Assembly (NCBI RefSeq): GCF_030652235.1
Contig: NZ_JAUSBA010000051.1
Coordinates: 62,001 to 126,000, forward strand
Source of the DNA: Cypionkella sp.
GTDB lineage: Bacteria > Pseudomonadota > Alphaproteobacteria > Rhodobacterales > Rhodobacteraceae
DNA length: 64,000 bases
Reading direction: 5' to 3'
The notes under the pieces: model-generated
What the model was told of the DNA's origin: nothing
The model's database searches: none
The model's input: the letters and a program-made list of their open reading frames with translations, nothing else
Program-made: the position numbers and the translations under genes
Part shown: positions 54,910 to 62,905 of the stretch, piece by piece
Layout of the letters: the number at the start of each line of letters is the position of its first letter
How positions within the stretch are numbered: position 1 is the stretch's first letter

Positions 54910-55329
54910 TCAGAACCCCCACCGGATGACCGCTTCCAGCGTCATCACGCCATGCACATACGAAAGGTCAGGTTGGGGGTCGCGCAGCCATATCGTGCGG
55001 GGCTTGGCGTAGTCGTCAACGGCAAAGCCAGCACCAGCAGGGGCGTCGATCAGGGCTTGCAGCACCGCCATACCGATGGCTTTGGCCGTCTCGGCACCGT
55101 CTTCAATCGCCCAGATATGCAGATCGAGGAACACCCGCGCGACGTGCTGCGATACGGGCGCGCGGCCAAGATATTCGGTCTGCGCACCCGCAAGGATGAT
55201 GCACGGCGTCTTGTCGGGCCGGGTCGAACCTGCGCGAACATGCGCCACTGGCACCAGCGCAAGCACCTCTGGCGATGCCACCAGCGCGGCTGCAACAGCG
55301 TCTTGGAAGGCTACTGTGGGCTCAAGCAT
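54910..55329 (-). CDS. DUF3168 tail completion protein
   Basis: 139 residues with MLEPTVAFQDAVAAALVASP at the start and HVRAGSTRPDKTPCIILAG and FLDLHIWAIEDGAETAKAIG, typical of DUF3168 (tail-terminator-like proteins of siphophages and gene transfer agents). Overlaps the preceding gene by 8 bp. Confidence 0.85.
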   Translation of the reverse strand: MLEPTVAFQDAVAAALVASPEVLALVPVAHVRAGSTRPDKTPCIILAGAQTEYLGRAPVSQHVARVFLDLHIWAIEDGAETAKAIGMAVLQALIDAPAGAGFAVDDYAKPRTIWLRDPQPDLSYVHGVMTLEAVIRWGF

Positions 55330-55771
55330 CGGATGCACTCCCGTTTTTGGCCGCTGCGCGTATGGCAGCACCCACGGCGCGGCCGATGCGCGCTTTGAAC
55401 TTGGCGCGGGTCAGACGTTCGGCCGGGCGCATAAACGGCTGTGCCTCGTGGTTTACGGTGCCAAATTCTTGCAGATGGCCGTGGCGCATATCGGGGTTGC
55501 CCACGGTAACAAGGGCTTGGTTTTCGGCAGCGGTGCGCTTGCCACCACCAGCGGCATATGGCGGCGTGGTGCCACCGGGCGGCGTGACTGCAATCGAGGC
55601 GATCAAGTCGCCTTCGTCTTGCGGTGCCAGCGCGCGCATGGTCGCGGCAAGATCTTCCGCACCCTGCACAAGCGCGGGCCGAACGTGCGCCACGATCTCA
55701 GCCGGGATAGCTTCAAGTCGTTTCGCAAGAGCGCGTGATTGTGCTGCAAGGTCAAATGATTGCGAAGCCAT
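55322..55771 (-). CDS. HK97 gp10-like morphogenesis protein
   Basis: 149 residues: MASQSFDLAAQSRALAKRLE, then the LAPQDEGDLIASIAV block and HGHLQEFGTVNHEAQPFMRP, which is the conserved core of HK97 gp10 proteins (GT-x-x-x-x-A-x-PF). The start lies one base after the stop of the connector gene; the longer open frame only overlaps that gene. Confidence 0.88.
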   Translation of the reverse strand: MASQSFDLAAQSRALAKRLEAIPAEIVAHVRPALVQGAEDLAATMRALAPQDEGDLIASIAVTPPGGTTPPYAAGGGKRTAAENQALVTVGNPDMRHGHLQEFGTVNHEAQPFMRPAERLTRAKFKARIGRAVGAAIRAAAKNGSASDA

Positions 55772-55772
55772 C

Positions 55773-56060
55773 TTACACCACCCACTGACGGTAGGCTTGC
55801 AAAAGATCATGCACGCCGAAGGGGATTGCGTAAGCATTGCCGCCCACGGTCGCGGCTTCCCTGATTTCATACCAGTATGCCGCCATCATCAGCACGGCTT
55901 GCGTGATTGCAGCGGGTGCCGGGTCGTAAATCCAGCCGCCGATGTAGCTCGCGCAATAACCTTCGGCGGCTTCCAGCTTGTGCTGTAACAACACATCATC
56001 GAGGTCATGTTCGATATTCAACTGCGATTTCAGCAGGCTAAGAGGTGTAAGTGATGTCAT
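55773..56060 (-). CDS. Head-tail connector (gp6-like)
   Basis: 95 residues, with LSLLKSQLNIEHDLDDVLLQ and LEAAEGYCASYIGG then QAVLMMAAYWYEIREA, the family layout of HK97 gp6. Forms a ring beneath the portal. First gene of the head-completion group after a 73-base gap. Confidence 0.85.
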   Translation of the reverse strand: MTSLTPLSLLKSQLNIEHDLDDVLLQHKLEAAEGYCASYIGGWIYDPAPAAITQAVLMMAAYWYEIREAATVGGNAYAIPFGVHDLLQAYRQWVV

Positions 56061-56133
56061 GGTTTAACCTGCTCTGTGGGTGAAAAACTTATTTCGGGTG
56101 TCTCTTGTAAGAACCTCCCCCCGCCGGTCCCCT

Positions 56134-56532
56134 TCATAGGGTGGAAGTCGTTACCCACCCCCGCTGCACTGGTGCGTCTGCCGTCTGCCGTGCGTCTTGT
56201 GTGAGGGCGCGCTCTGGCGTCCAGCCGCGTGCAAGACGTTGCAGGATAAGCACGCGGGATATTCCCGTGCGGTTCGACCAGTCAGCAGCGTTCAGGGTTT
56301 CGCCGTTGTGGGTGATCAGCTTTGGCGCGGATGACGTGCTGTCAGTCACAACCTGCTTCGGCCGGGTGATGGCTTCGGCCTCTGACCACCCCAAGGCGAG
56401 GCGGCTGTAAATCTTGAACGCCGGGACGCCAGAGCGTTTTGACCATTGCGTGATGGTCAGGGTTTCGCCGTTGTGGGTGATGGCGTCGGTGTTGATGGTG
56501 CGCTTGACGGGTGGCTTGATGGAGCGCTTCAT
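56134..56532 (-). CDS. Protein with two tandem NUMOD-like DNA-binding repeats
   Basis: 132 residues. Two copies of a 39-residue unit: ITHNGETLTITQWSKRSGVP continuing to LALGWSEAEAIT, and ITHNGETLNAADWSNRTGIS continuing to LARGWTPERALT. The unit resembles the NUMOD1-like helix-turn-helix found beside phage HNH nucleases. Its start overlaps the HNH stop (ATGA). It may guide or support the HNH protein at the packaging site. Confidence 0.65.
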   Translation of the reverse strand: MKRSIKPPVKRTINTDAITHNGETLTITQWSKRSGVPAFKIYSRLALGWSEAEAITRPKQVVTDSTSSAPKLITHNGETLNAADWSNRTGISRVLILQRLARGWTPERALTQDARQTADAPVQRGWVTTSTL

Positions 56533-56879
56533 GCTCTGCGCTCCTGACGTTGCTTGTCGCTGTTGTGGCAGCGCTGGCAAAGCGATTGCCAATTTCTAAA
56601 ATCCCAGAACAAGCTTTGGTCGCCACCATGCGGCTTGATGTGATCCACCACGGTTGCCGCCTTGCCGCACATCACGCACCATGAATGATGGAACAGCCAC
56701 TCTAGGCGGGCCTGTTCCCACTTGCGGCTGTAGCCACGCTGGCGGGCTGTGGGGCGCTTGGCGTCAAACCGGGCGTTGCGGGCGCGGGTGCTGGCGATCT
56801 GACACGCGCAGCGGGTGCCGTGCGCGACGGTGCGGCCACAGTTGCAGAGGTGTGGGGGTCGTGGCATGGCGGTCCTCAT
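56529..56879 (-). CDS. HNH endonuclease of packaging module
   Basis: 116 residues. The zinc-binding and HNH motif is CVMCGKAATVVDHIKP, then LFWDFRNWQSLCQRCHNSDK, with paired Cys before and after. HNH proteins of this type cooperate with the HK97-type terminase. The first ATG overlaps the upstream stop (ATGA); a second ATG four codons on (MPRPPHLCNCG) has GAGGA at better spacing and may be the real start. Confidence 0.88.
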   Translation of the reverse strand: MRTAMPRPPHLCNCGRTVAHGTRCACQIASTRARNARFDAKRPTARQRGYSRKWEQARLEWLFHHSWCVMCGKAATVVDHIKPHGGDQSLFWDFRNWQSLCQRCHNSDKQRQERRA

Positions 56880-57484
56880 TGCATCATGCGCAGGGCTTCG
56901 AGGCCCGTGCGGTCAAAGTCGGGATCGAGGCCAGCGGCGATATTGGCTTCGCGCTGTGCATCGGTTTGGGTGGTGTCATCCTTGTCGGCAGCGGTGCCGT
57001 GGATGGCCTCTAGGCGGGCGATGTGCCCAGCGAGGGCTTCGGTGATCTCGGTTGGCGTGGCGTGCCACGTCTCTGCCGGGGTCCAGCCAAGCCAGCCCGT
57101 GCCGATGCGGTAAAGGTCTGCGAAGGCGTCAGCCCACGACAGGGTTTTGCCTTTAGGCGCGGCGCTGGTGGTGTCGGTGGCGGGTGTGGGCAGGAAAGCC
57201 GCCAGCAGACTCGATAGCGGGCCTGTGACAGCGTGCTTGTAGGTTTGAAGCGGTTCGGTGCTGATCGAGGCAAGAAAGCGCTGTGCGGCGCTGTGATCGG
57301 TTGTGGCGATCTCGATCATGGCGCGGATGGTGGCGGTGTCGAACTGATCAAGTTTGGTGATCAGCGGGCCGAAGCCATCATGCAGGCGCTCAAGGCGAAG
57401 TGCTGACCGCAGAGACGCGCGCAGCCGCACGGTGTTGCCACCGTGCGAAAGCGTGAACTCTGTCTCTGCGACCAGCGGGTTCAT
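56876..57484 (-). CDS. Gene-transfer-agent-like tail assembly chaperone (two-part)
   Basis: 202 residues. The first half (FTLSHGGNTVRLRASLRSAL, RLERLHDGFGPLITKL) resembles the Phage_TAC_11 / GTA chaperone; the second (LYRIGTGWLGWTPAETWHAT, PTEITEAL) resembles the Rcc01693-type chaperone with W-x-P-x-x-W-x-x-TP. It follows the capsid gene with a 3-base gap. In Rhodobacter GTA the two parts are separate genes. Assignment is by similarity in pattern only. Confidence 0.6.
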   Translation of the reverse strand: MNPLVAETEFTLSHGGNTVRLRASLRSALRLERLHDGFGPLITKLDQFDTATIRAMIEIATTDHSAAQRFLASISTEPLQTYKHAVTGPLSSLLAAFLPTPATDTTSAAPKGKTLSWADAFADLYRIGTGWLGWTPAETWHATPTEITEALAGHIARLEAIHGTAADKDDTTQTDAQREANIAAGLDPDFDRTGLEALRMMQ

Positions 57485-57487
57485 GGC

Positions 57488-59002
57488 TTATACGGCCATT
57501 TTCAGCTTGCGGAAAACGGCTGCGCTGGTGACGCCAGCTCCCACCCGGCGGCGGGCGTGAAAGCGGGCCATACCCACCGTGCGCTGCGTCAGCAGATCGG
57601 GCAGCACGTCCAGCGCGATACGGTCATAGATGCGATACCCGGCTTTGAAGTCGCCAAAGATGATCGGCGTGGTGGCGTTCGCGACGTTCGGCATATCCAG
57701 CGCTTCGACAACCGGACGGCCAAGGATCGTTTCCGGCTGGCCTGCCTGATAGGACGGCTGCCACAGATATTGCCCGGTCGTGTCTTTCAGGGTGCGCAGC
57801 ACGGCAAGCGTGGTGCCGTTCATCACCCAAGTGCCACGGTTGCGATAGGTCGCGGGCATTGAGTAAAACAGCTTGATCAGCGCATCTGCCGACAGGTTGG
57901 TCGCGTGGCCGTTGTTCGTTTCGGCAATGCCTGCGGCGGTCATAAAGCCCGTGGGTTCAACAGCGGTCGCACCGTTCACGAACGACACGGCCTCTTTCAT
58001 GCCGAAGTCTTCGGCCAAGGCCAAACGCACTTCGGCTTCCACGTTCGCAGAGTCCTCAAGCATCCGCAGCGATAGGTCCACAAAGGTCGCAAGTTCCTTC
58101 ACCGCGATCTCGCCTTGATCGAACGAAGGCTGAGACGCGGTGCGCTCCACCACTTCACCCACCCAAAGAGCGTTGGTGACGCCCGTGCGCTTCGGCAACA
58201 GGACGTTGTGGCTGGCGGTCGTGCGCACGTCTGCGATGGCGCGGATCGGGCTGAACTCGATCAGGTTGCGGATGAACTCGCCAGAGACTTCCTCTGGTGC
58301 CAAAACGTAGGCCGGGGCGTCATTGGCGACGGTCAGGGCTTTCTTGTCGAACTCGCCACCTTGCAGGAACGACACGAACGCCTTGCGCTCTGGTGCGATC
58401 ACCGCGCCGGAAACATGCGCGCCGTGGGGGCGGTTGCTTTTGGCCTCAAGTTGATCGAGGCGCGCTTTCATCGCGTCGAAAGCCTTGGTGTCGATTTGCG
58501 GTGCGTTGGCCGGGGTTTGGGTTTCGTCGGTCATGGTGTTTTCCTCTGGGGTGTTTTCCGCATTTGCGGCTTTGATGGACGTGATCACCGCGCCGGGATG
58601 GCTCGGGATAGCGACTATGCTGATCTCGAAAAGATCGAGGGCGGCGATGGTGCGACCACGCGGGCGCGGCGTGGCTGATTTCGTGACAAAGCCGATTGAG
58701 AGCCCGGAGACAGCGCCCGCTTGGATCATGGCGCGAACCTCCGCAGCGCGGGCCACGTCATCCACCAGCAAGCGGCCTTTCACAGTCAGACCTTCGGCGG
58801 TTTCAGTGATTTCGTTCCAGACGCCGATCACCTGTGCCTGATCATGGGCGAACAGCATGGGCAGCGAGGCCGGGGCGGTGAAAGCGCCTTTGGTGATCAC
58901 GTCGCCCACACGGTCAGGTCCAGAGAACGGCCACGCGGTGCCAGTGATCTCGCCTGCGTCGTCAACCGCGAAGGCGGCTTTGAACTCGATACGGTCGGTC
59001 AT
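57488..59002 (-). CDS. Prohead protease-major capsid fusion, HK97 type
   Basis: 504 residues in one frame. The protease part (1 to about 145) has H53 in LFAHD and S102 in SGLSIGF, with the IEISIVAIP-like LFEISIVAIPSHPGA end. From about 157 the capsid part begins MTDETQTPANAP, with a scaffold/delta-like segment (DAMKARLDQLEAK) and the HK97 fold (TGVTNALWVGEVVERT, FVNGATAVEPTGF, WVMNGTTLAVLRTLKD). An internal start with its own ribosome-binding site lies exactly at this joint. Confidence 0.92.
   Translation of the reverse strand: MTDRIEFKAAFAVDDAGEITGTAWPFSGPDRVGDVITKGAFTAPASLPMLFAHDQAQVIGVWNEITETAEGLTVKGRLLVDDVARAAEVRAMIQAGAVSGLSIGFVTKSATPRPRGRTIAALDLFEISIVAIPSHPGAVITSIKAANAENTPEENTMTDETQTPANAPQIDTKAFDAMKARLDQLEAKSNRPHGAHVSGAVIAPERKAFVSFLQGGEFDKKALTVANDAPAYVLAPEEVSGEFIRNLIEFSPIRAIADVRTTASHNVLLPKRTGVTNALWVGEVVERTASQPSFDQGEIAVKELATFVDLSLRMLEDSANVEAEVRLALAEDFGMKEAVSFVNGATAVEPTGFMTAAGIAETNNGHATNLSADALIKLFYSMPATYRNRGTWVMNGTTLAVLRTLKDTTGQYLWQPSYQAGQPETILGRPVVEALDMPNVANATTPIIFGDFKAGYRIYDRIALDVLPDLLTQRTVGMARFHARRRVGAGVTSAAVFRKLKMAV
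58532..58547 (-). promoter_or_regulatory. Internal ribosome-binding site and ATG inside the protease-capsid fusion
   Basis: On the minus strand AGAGGA is followed by AAACACC and ATG (codon 157). This could produce free capsid protein of about 348 residues besides the fusion. Confidence 0.6.
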
Positions 59003-59376
59003 GCTGGCACCTGCAAGGCTGCGGCAAGATCACCAGTGGCGGCGGCTTCGGCAAGCTGCGCGTCATCGGCAACGCCAGACCACCGCGCATCAAGAATGTT
59101 CAACGCCAGCGCCATCAGCTCGCCCAGCGGGCGGTTTGTGGCATAGGCTTGCACCTTGCGGAGAGAATACTCAGGACTTGCTCCCCCGCCGATCATCCCA
59201 AGCCGGATGATCTCGCGCAGGGAGTCTGCGGCGAACTGTCCGGCGATGAAGGTGGCGTAGATCGCACCGATGCCTTGGCCCGTGATATGCTCAAGTTCGG
59301 TCAGCATTTCGTCGGTCAGGCAAAAGGTATAATCGGTCGTTCCGAAAAACCCCCGGTGTGAGATTTTATCAGGCAT
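58999..59376 (-). CDS. Gene-transfer-agent-like tail assembly chaperone (Phage_TAC_11)
   Basis: 125 residues. FCLTDEMLTELEHITGQGIG then SLREIIRLGMIGGGASPEYS and the LGELMALALNILDARWSGV end match what I recall for the GTA family chaperone. The start at MPDKISHRGFFG follows AAGGA; it overlaps the portal by 8 bp and the protease by 4 bp. A tail chaperone between portal and protease is unusual. Confidence 0.65.
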   Translation of the reverse strand: MPDKISHRGFFGTTDYTFCLTDEMLTELEHITGQGIGAIYATFIAGQFAADSLREIIRLGMIGGGASPEYSLRKVQAYATNRPLGELMALALNILDARWSGVADDAQLAEAAATGDLAAALQVPA

Positions 59377-60574
59377 CTTGAGATTCCTTTTTAGCGGCGT
59401 CATTCGCGCCCGTGGTGGTATAGGGGTTTTGAAGGGTGTTGCCTTCGGCGTGGGCTGGCAGGTTCAAGCCGCCGCGAACCTCATTGGCCGTCATTGCACC
59501 CATAGATCGGAATTGACCGTATGCCGTGGCACGTTCGGCAAGTTTTACCGTGGACAGGTCTTCGGTGATAAACTCGACATAATAAGCGCGCCGTTCCTCT
59601 GGTGTCAGCAACACGCGCGCATAAGCCGCCTGCCACTTATTAAGCCACGGTCGCAGCGTGGTCTGAATAAACTGCCGCTGCATTTCTTCGGCATTTGACC
59701 ATGTGCTGCGCGACAGCTCAAAAAGCATCGTTGGCGGCACTCTAAAAATACGCGCGACTTCGTGGATTTGCTCAAGGCGGTTTTCACTGAATTGCGCATC
59801 GGTCAGCGTCATTGTGATTTGCTGATAGGCCATGCCTTCGTCAAGCAAAGCCACGCCGCCAGATTTCGGGCCGGAGTGGGTGTCGGTCCAAGCCTTTTTC
59901 AGCTTCACCTTGGCTTCATCGCCAACCGTTTTCGGCGCGGTGATGATGCCGCCGGGGCTGGCACCGTTCGCCAGCAGCTTGGCGAGGTGGCCGGAAAGCG
60001 CTGCCGCCGTGGCGAGGGCTTCACGGCCAAGGCTGATCGGTGATGCGTCAAAAAACGGCTGGATATGCAGGATTTCGGTATAGGCATAACGCACTGTGCC
60101 GCGCGCCGTCTGCAACAGGTAATAGGGCTCACCGTCATCATCATGCTTGAACTGGACGGCGGCGGGATCGAGGCGGTGCAATTCAAGCGGTGTGCCGTCT
60201 GCGGCGCGGACAACCACGGCATAGCCTGCGCCATGCAGTAGGGCGTCTGCGGTCAGGGTCGTGCGCAGCGCCTCTGCGCTTGTCCACGGGTTCGCCTCGT
60301 CATGGATCAGGTGATAGGCCGGATGATCCTTGGCAGTCGCTTTGGTTTCGCGCTCAAAGAGTTTTACAGGAAGGGTGCCAGCGGTTTCAGAAATTAACGC
60401 GACAGCGCAAGCGACAGCGGGAATACGCATTGCGCCCGCTGCACTAAAAGACAGACCACCGATATTTGAGATACCGCCAAAAACGGAAAAGGCTTCATCG
60501 TCTGAAAGCGAAAAAGATTTGACCTCTGGCTTAAAGCCAAGTGCCGATTTTACGGTGTCGAGTAATCCAGTCAT
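59369..60574 (-). CDS. HK97 family portal protein
   Basis: 401 residues. ETAGTLPVKLFERET, AYHLIHDEANPWTSAEALR, the ILHIQPFFDASPISLGREAL block and RIFRVPPTMLFELSRSTWSN are typical of HK97-type portals. First gene of the head module, 72 bases after the integrase stop. Ends in a mobile tail (GANDAAKKESQDA). Confidence 0.95.
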   Translation of the reverse strand: MTGLLDTVKSALGFKPEVKSFSLSDDEAFSVFGGISNIGGLSFSAAGAMRIPAVACAVALISETAGTLPVKLFERETKATAKDHPAYHLIHDEANPWTSAEALRTTLTADALLHGAGYAVVVRAADGTPLELHRLDPAAVQFKHDDDGEPYYLLQTARGTVRYAYTEILHIQPFFDASPISLGREALATAAALSGHLAKLLANGASPGGIITAPKTVGDEAKVKLKKAWTDTHSGPKSGGVALLDEGMAYQQITMTLTDAQFSENRLEQIHEVARIFRVPPTMLFELSRSTWSNAEEMQRQFIQTTLRPWLNKWQAAYARVLLTPEERRAYYVEFITEDLSTVKLAERATAYGQFRSMGAMTANEVRGGLNLPAHAEGNTLQNPYTTTGANDAAKKESQDA

Positions 60575-60646
60575 CGGCGTTTATCCTGTGAAGCATCTTC
60601 ATAGGATCAATGTAGAGTCAGCCGAATCAGTTGTAAGGGGTTTGCG

Positions 60647-62449
60647 TTATTTTATTTTGTCAAGCACTAAATGGTCGAGACTTAGGCCGGGATATTGAAT
60701 CGCATTCACCAGTTCCACGCGCTGTTCAAGCATCCCTTGAGGCATAATACCGTATCGGCCAGTCATAGATTTTTCAGTGTGTCCTAAAATAAATCCGAAC
60801 TGCTGATCGAGGAAACCGCCACGCCGCAAAGCATCTGCCGCACCATGCCGAAAAGAATAAAGCGAAAGTCCCCTACCCACCTTGAGACCGATCCTTGTCA
60901 AATATCGCCCAAACTCACGCGACACATCAGCCATCATCTGACCACGCTTATTCCGCACCGCGCCGGGGAACAGCGCCGTGCCACCCTCTTTCACGCGGCC
61001 TTCGTGGTAGCCGATAAAGCCAAGCCTGATCAGTTCGGGGTGAACCGGAACAACACGCATTGACCCTTCGGTTTTCACCGACTTGCCTTCGTCGGTTTCG
61101 TCGCCTTCGGTGGTGACGTGCATGATCCAGTGGCCGTGCTGTTGCCGAACGTCATTGACGGCAAGCTGACCGATCTCTGCGGGCCGCGCGCCAGAGAACA
61201 GCATGATCAGCGGCACCCAGAACCGATGATCACGGATCAGGAAGTTACCGGGTTTTGCGATCTTGCGCCATTCATCATCACTCTGGCACCCCACAAACCA
61301 CGGCGAGGCGAACAGCGCTTTAAGCTGATCGGTGTCAAACGGCAGCGTGGGGGTTTTTGTCTCTTTCTTGAGTGCCAGCCCCAACGTGGCGTTTTCGTTC
61401 ACATAGCCGTTGTCCACAGCCCACGACAGAAACGCGCCAAGGCTAGACAGATAGCGGTTCACGGTGCGGTCAGCGATCACCGGCTTGCCGATCTTCTCGT
61501 TCGCCTTGACGATCTGTGAGATATTCATGCCAGCGAACACGTTGGTTTCGGTCGCCTTGACCGGGTATTTCACAAGCAACTGCTTCCAGTTTCGCACTTC
61601 GACTTTGCTGATCGAGGCGATGGGAAAGCTGGCACCCACCAGTTCAACGAATGTCCCGATGTCCCGGCGCATCTGGTGAAGGCGATCCTGCGCAACACCG
61701 CTGGGGTTTTCTCTGGCGAAAATGTCGAAAAGTTCCATAATCGTCTCACCGGGCTTCGCAGAGGCGCGGCGCTGCCCGCTGGCGGGCCGCACAAGCTGAT
61801 CACGGGGTTCGCCGGAGTAGTCGCCAGCATCGCGCTCTAGGGTGCGCTGTAGCCCCTCTATGCCGCCGCGCATCATGGCGCGGGCGATGCCCACCCATTC
61901 AGGCGAACCGGGCGCTGCATAGAGGCGGTTGGCGCGCAGGAACTCGTTCACGTCATCCGCGATGGGTGTCATCTCGCCTTTGATCAGGTTCGCGCGCGTG
62001 TCGGCCAGCTTCGCCTTGCGCATGGCGCTGTTGAACTCTGCCGCGTTTTGTTTGGCCTGAAAGCCCACGGTCGCCGCCAGCATCGCCAGACGGTCGGTCA
62101 GGTCCAGACCCTCGGCCTGCGCGGTCGCTACCGCCTCGGCCTTGGCCTCTTGCACGTCGCCTTCGGTTGGCAGGTTCACGCGGGCGGCTTCGTCGTCAGC
62201 AAGGGTTTGGCCGTAGTGCGACCACGCCGCCAACGCCTCGTCGTCCTTGGTCAGGTTCTTGCGGGCGCGCAGGTCGTCAAATTCGAGGTGCCAAGCCTGC
62301 ATCTGCGGATGCAGCCGCCGTTTGGCTTCTGGCAACTCGTTGGTGCCTAGCGCCTTCACCAGCTCTGTTTTGCCGATCACTTCCACCAGATCGACAGGAA
62401 CGCGGATGCGGGCCGAATAGCTTGCACCGCGTCTCAGAAGGTTGCTCAT
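60647..62449 (-). CDS. int: Tyrosine recombinase (integrase)
   Basis: 600 residues. N-terminal DUF6538-like opening (MSNLLRRGASYSARIRVPVD), long helical linker, core-binding domain (about 235-350), and catalytic domain with the first Arg in SGARPAEIGQLAV (about 420), His-x-x-Arg in YSFRHGAADALRRGG (about 530), the later His in LGHTEKSMTGRYG, and the Tyr at its end (about 563). Longer than typical phage integrases because of the N-terminal part. Transcribed from near attR inward. Confidence 0.93.
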   Translation of the reverse strand: MSNLLRRGASYSARIRVPVDLVEVIGKTELVKALGTNELPEAKRRLHPQMQAWHLEFDDLRARKNLTKDDEALAAWSHYGQTLADDEAARVNLPTEGDVQEAKAEAVATAQAEGLDLTDRLAMLAATVGFQAKQNAAEFNSAMRKAKLADTRANLIKGEMTPIADDVNEFLRANRLYAAPGSPEWVGIARAMMRGGIEGLQRTLERDAGDYSGEPRDQLVRPASGQRRASAKPGETIMELFDIFARENPSGVAQDRLHQMRRDIGTFVELVGASFPIASISKVEVRNWKQLLVKYPVKATETNVFAGMNISQIVKANEKIGKPVIADRTVNRYLSSLGAFLSWAVDNGYVNENATLGLALKKETKTPTLPFDTDQLKALFASPWFVGCQSDDEWRKIAKPGNFLIRDHRFWVPLIMLFSGARPAEIGQLAVNDVRQQHGHWIMHVTTEGDETDEGKSVKTEGSMRVVPVHPELIRLGFIGYHEGRVKEGGTALFPGAVRNKRGQMMADVSREFGRYLTRIGLKVGRGLSLYSFRHGAADALRRGGFLDQQFGFILGHTEKSMTGRYGIMPQGMLEQRVELVNAIQYPGLSLDHLVLDKIK

Positions 62450-62481
62450 TTTGGCCTATCCTGTCACATGTGGAACGGTCG

Positions 62482-62505
62482 TGTGTTACAGTCATGTGTT
62501 ACAGT
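62482..62505. promoter_or_regulatory. Right arm sites: two TGTGTTACAGT repeats
   Basis: TGTGTTACAGTC at 62482-62493 and TGTGTTACAGT at 62495-62505, in the same orientation and 13 bases apart. The same word and its inverse lie beside attL. They sit about 30-55 bases upstream of int, so they may also control int. Confidence 0.6.
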
Positions 62506-62576
62506 TTTTTTCAGGATAGTCAATAAATGTCATATAGTTACATGAAAACATGGGCTTAAAAAATGTTGTAATAATG

Positions 62577-62596
62577 CCCTCCCGCCCCAGCCAACT
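62577..62596 (+). repeat. attR core, 20 bp
   Basis: CCCTCCCGCCCCAGCCAACT, identical to the 3' end of tRNA-Gln plus three bases. Here there is no tRNA body upstream, so this is the duplicate copy and the left one is the functional gene. Confidence 0.9.
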
Positions 62597-62905
62597 TATT
62601 TGCAGGTTTGGTTCGAAGTTGAAAGCGACGGCTCTGCCGTTGCTGGTTTTGATTTGCGGCCAAGGGCTTATTCACCTTGCCGTCGTGCCGTTGCTCCCAG
62701 AAGTTCACGCGAGGTTTCAGGCAACTGGTGGTGGATCTGCCCCAAGCGATGCCCCAGTTTGGGTGGAACGGGTGGCGGGGGTTAGAGTCGGCGGGGGCTT
62801 TTAGCTGACGTTTTGTCTAAGCCTTATACCGTTGGAAGTTGGCAAGCTGACCAAGCCTTGTTAAAGCATCGTAGAACCCATTCGTTTGATTTGGAGCCGT
62901 AGAGT
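62597..62905. other. Gap right of the island without a convincing gene
   Basis: 309 bp. Two short open frames on the plus strand lack ribosome-binding sites and known motifs. It contains no hairpin with a T run. This is presumably the chromosomal sequence that followed the tRNA before insertion. Confidence 0.5.

Larger units (their letters stand above)
45464..62596. mobile_element. 17.1-kb integrative element in tRNA-Gln, candidate capsid-forming phage satellite
   Basis: Bounded by a 20-bp perfect direct repeat (tRNA 3' end), with a tyrosine integrase next to the right boundary and probable arm sites at both ends. Cargo: HUH-type replication initiator, AIPR defence gene, tape measure, terminases, head completion genes, HNH nuclease, protease-capsid fusion, tail-assembly-chaperone-like genes, portal and several unknowns. 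No gene for tail tube, baseplate, fibre, holin or endolysin is recognised. Almost all genes are packed with short overlaps on one strand, which argues against decay. Confidence 0.85.

Noticed and set aside
62550-62804. 84-codon frame across attR
   Set aside because: It reads through the attachment core, so it would exist only by chance of insertion; no ribosome-binding site.
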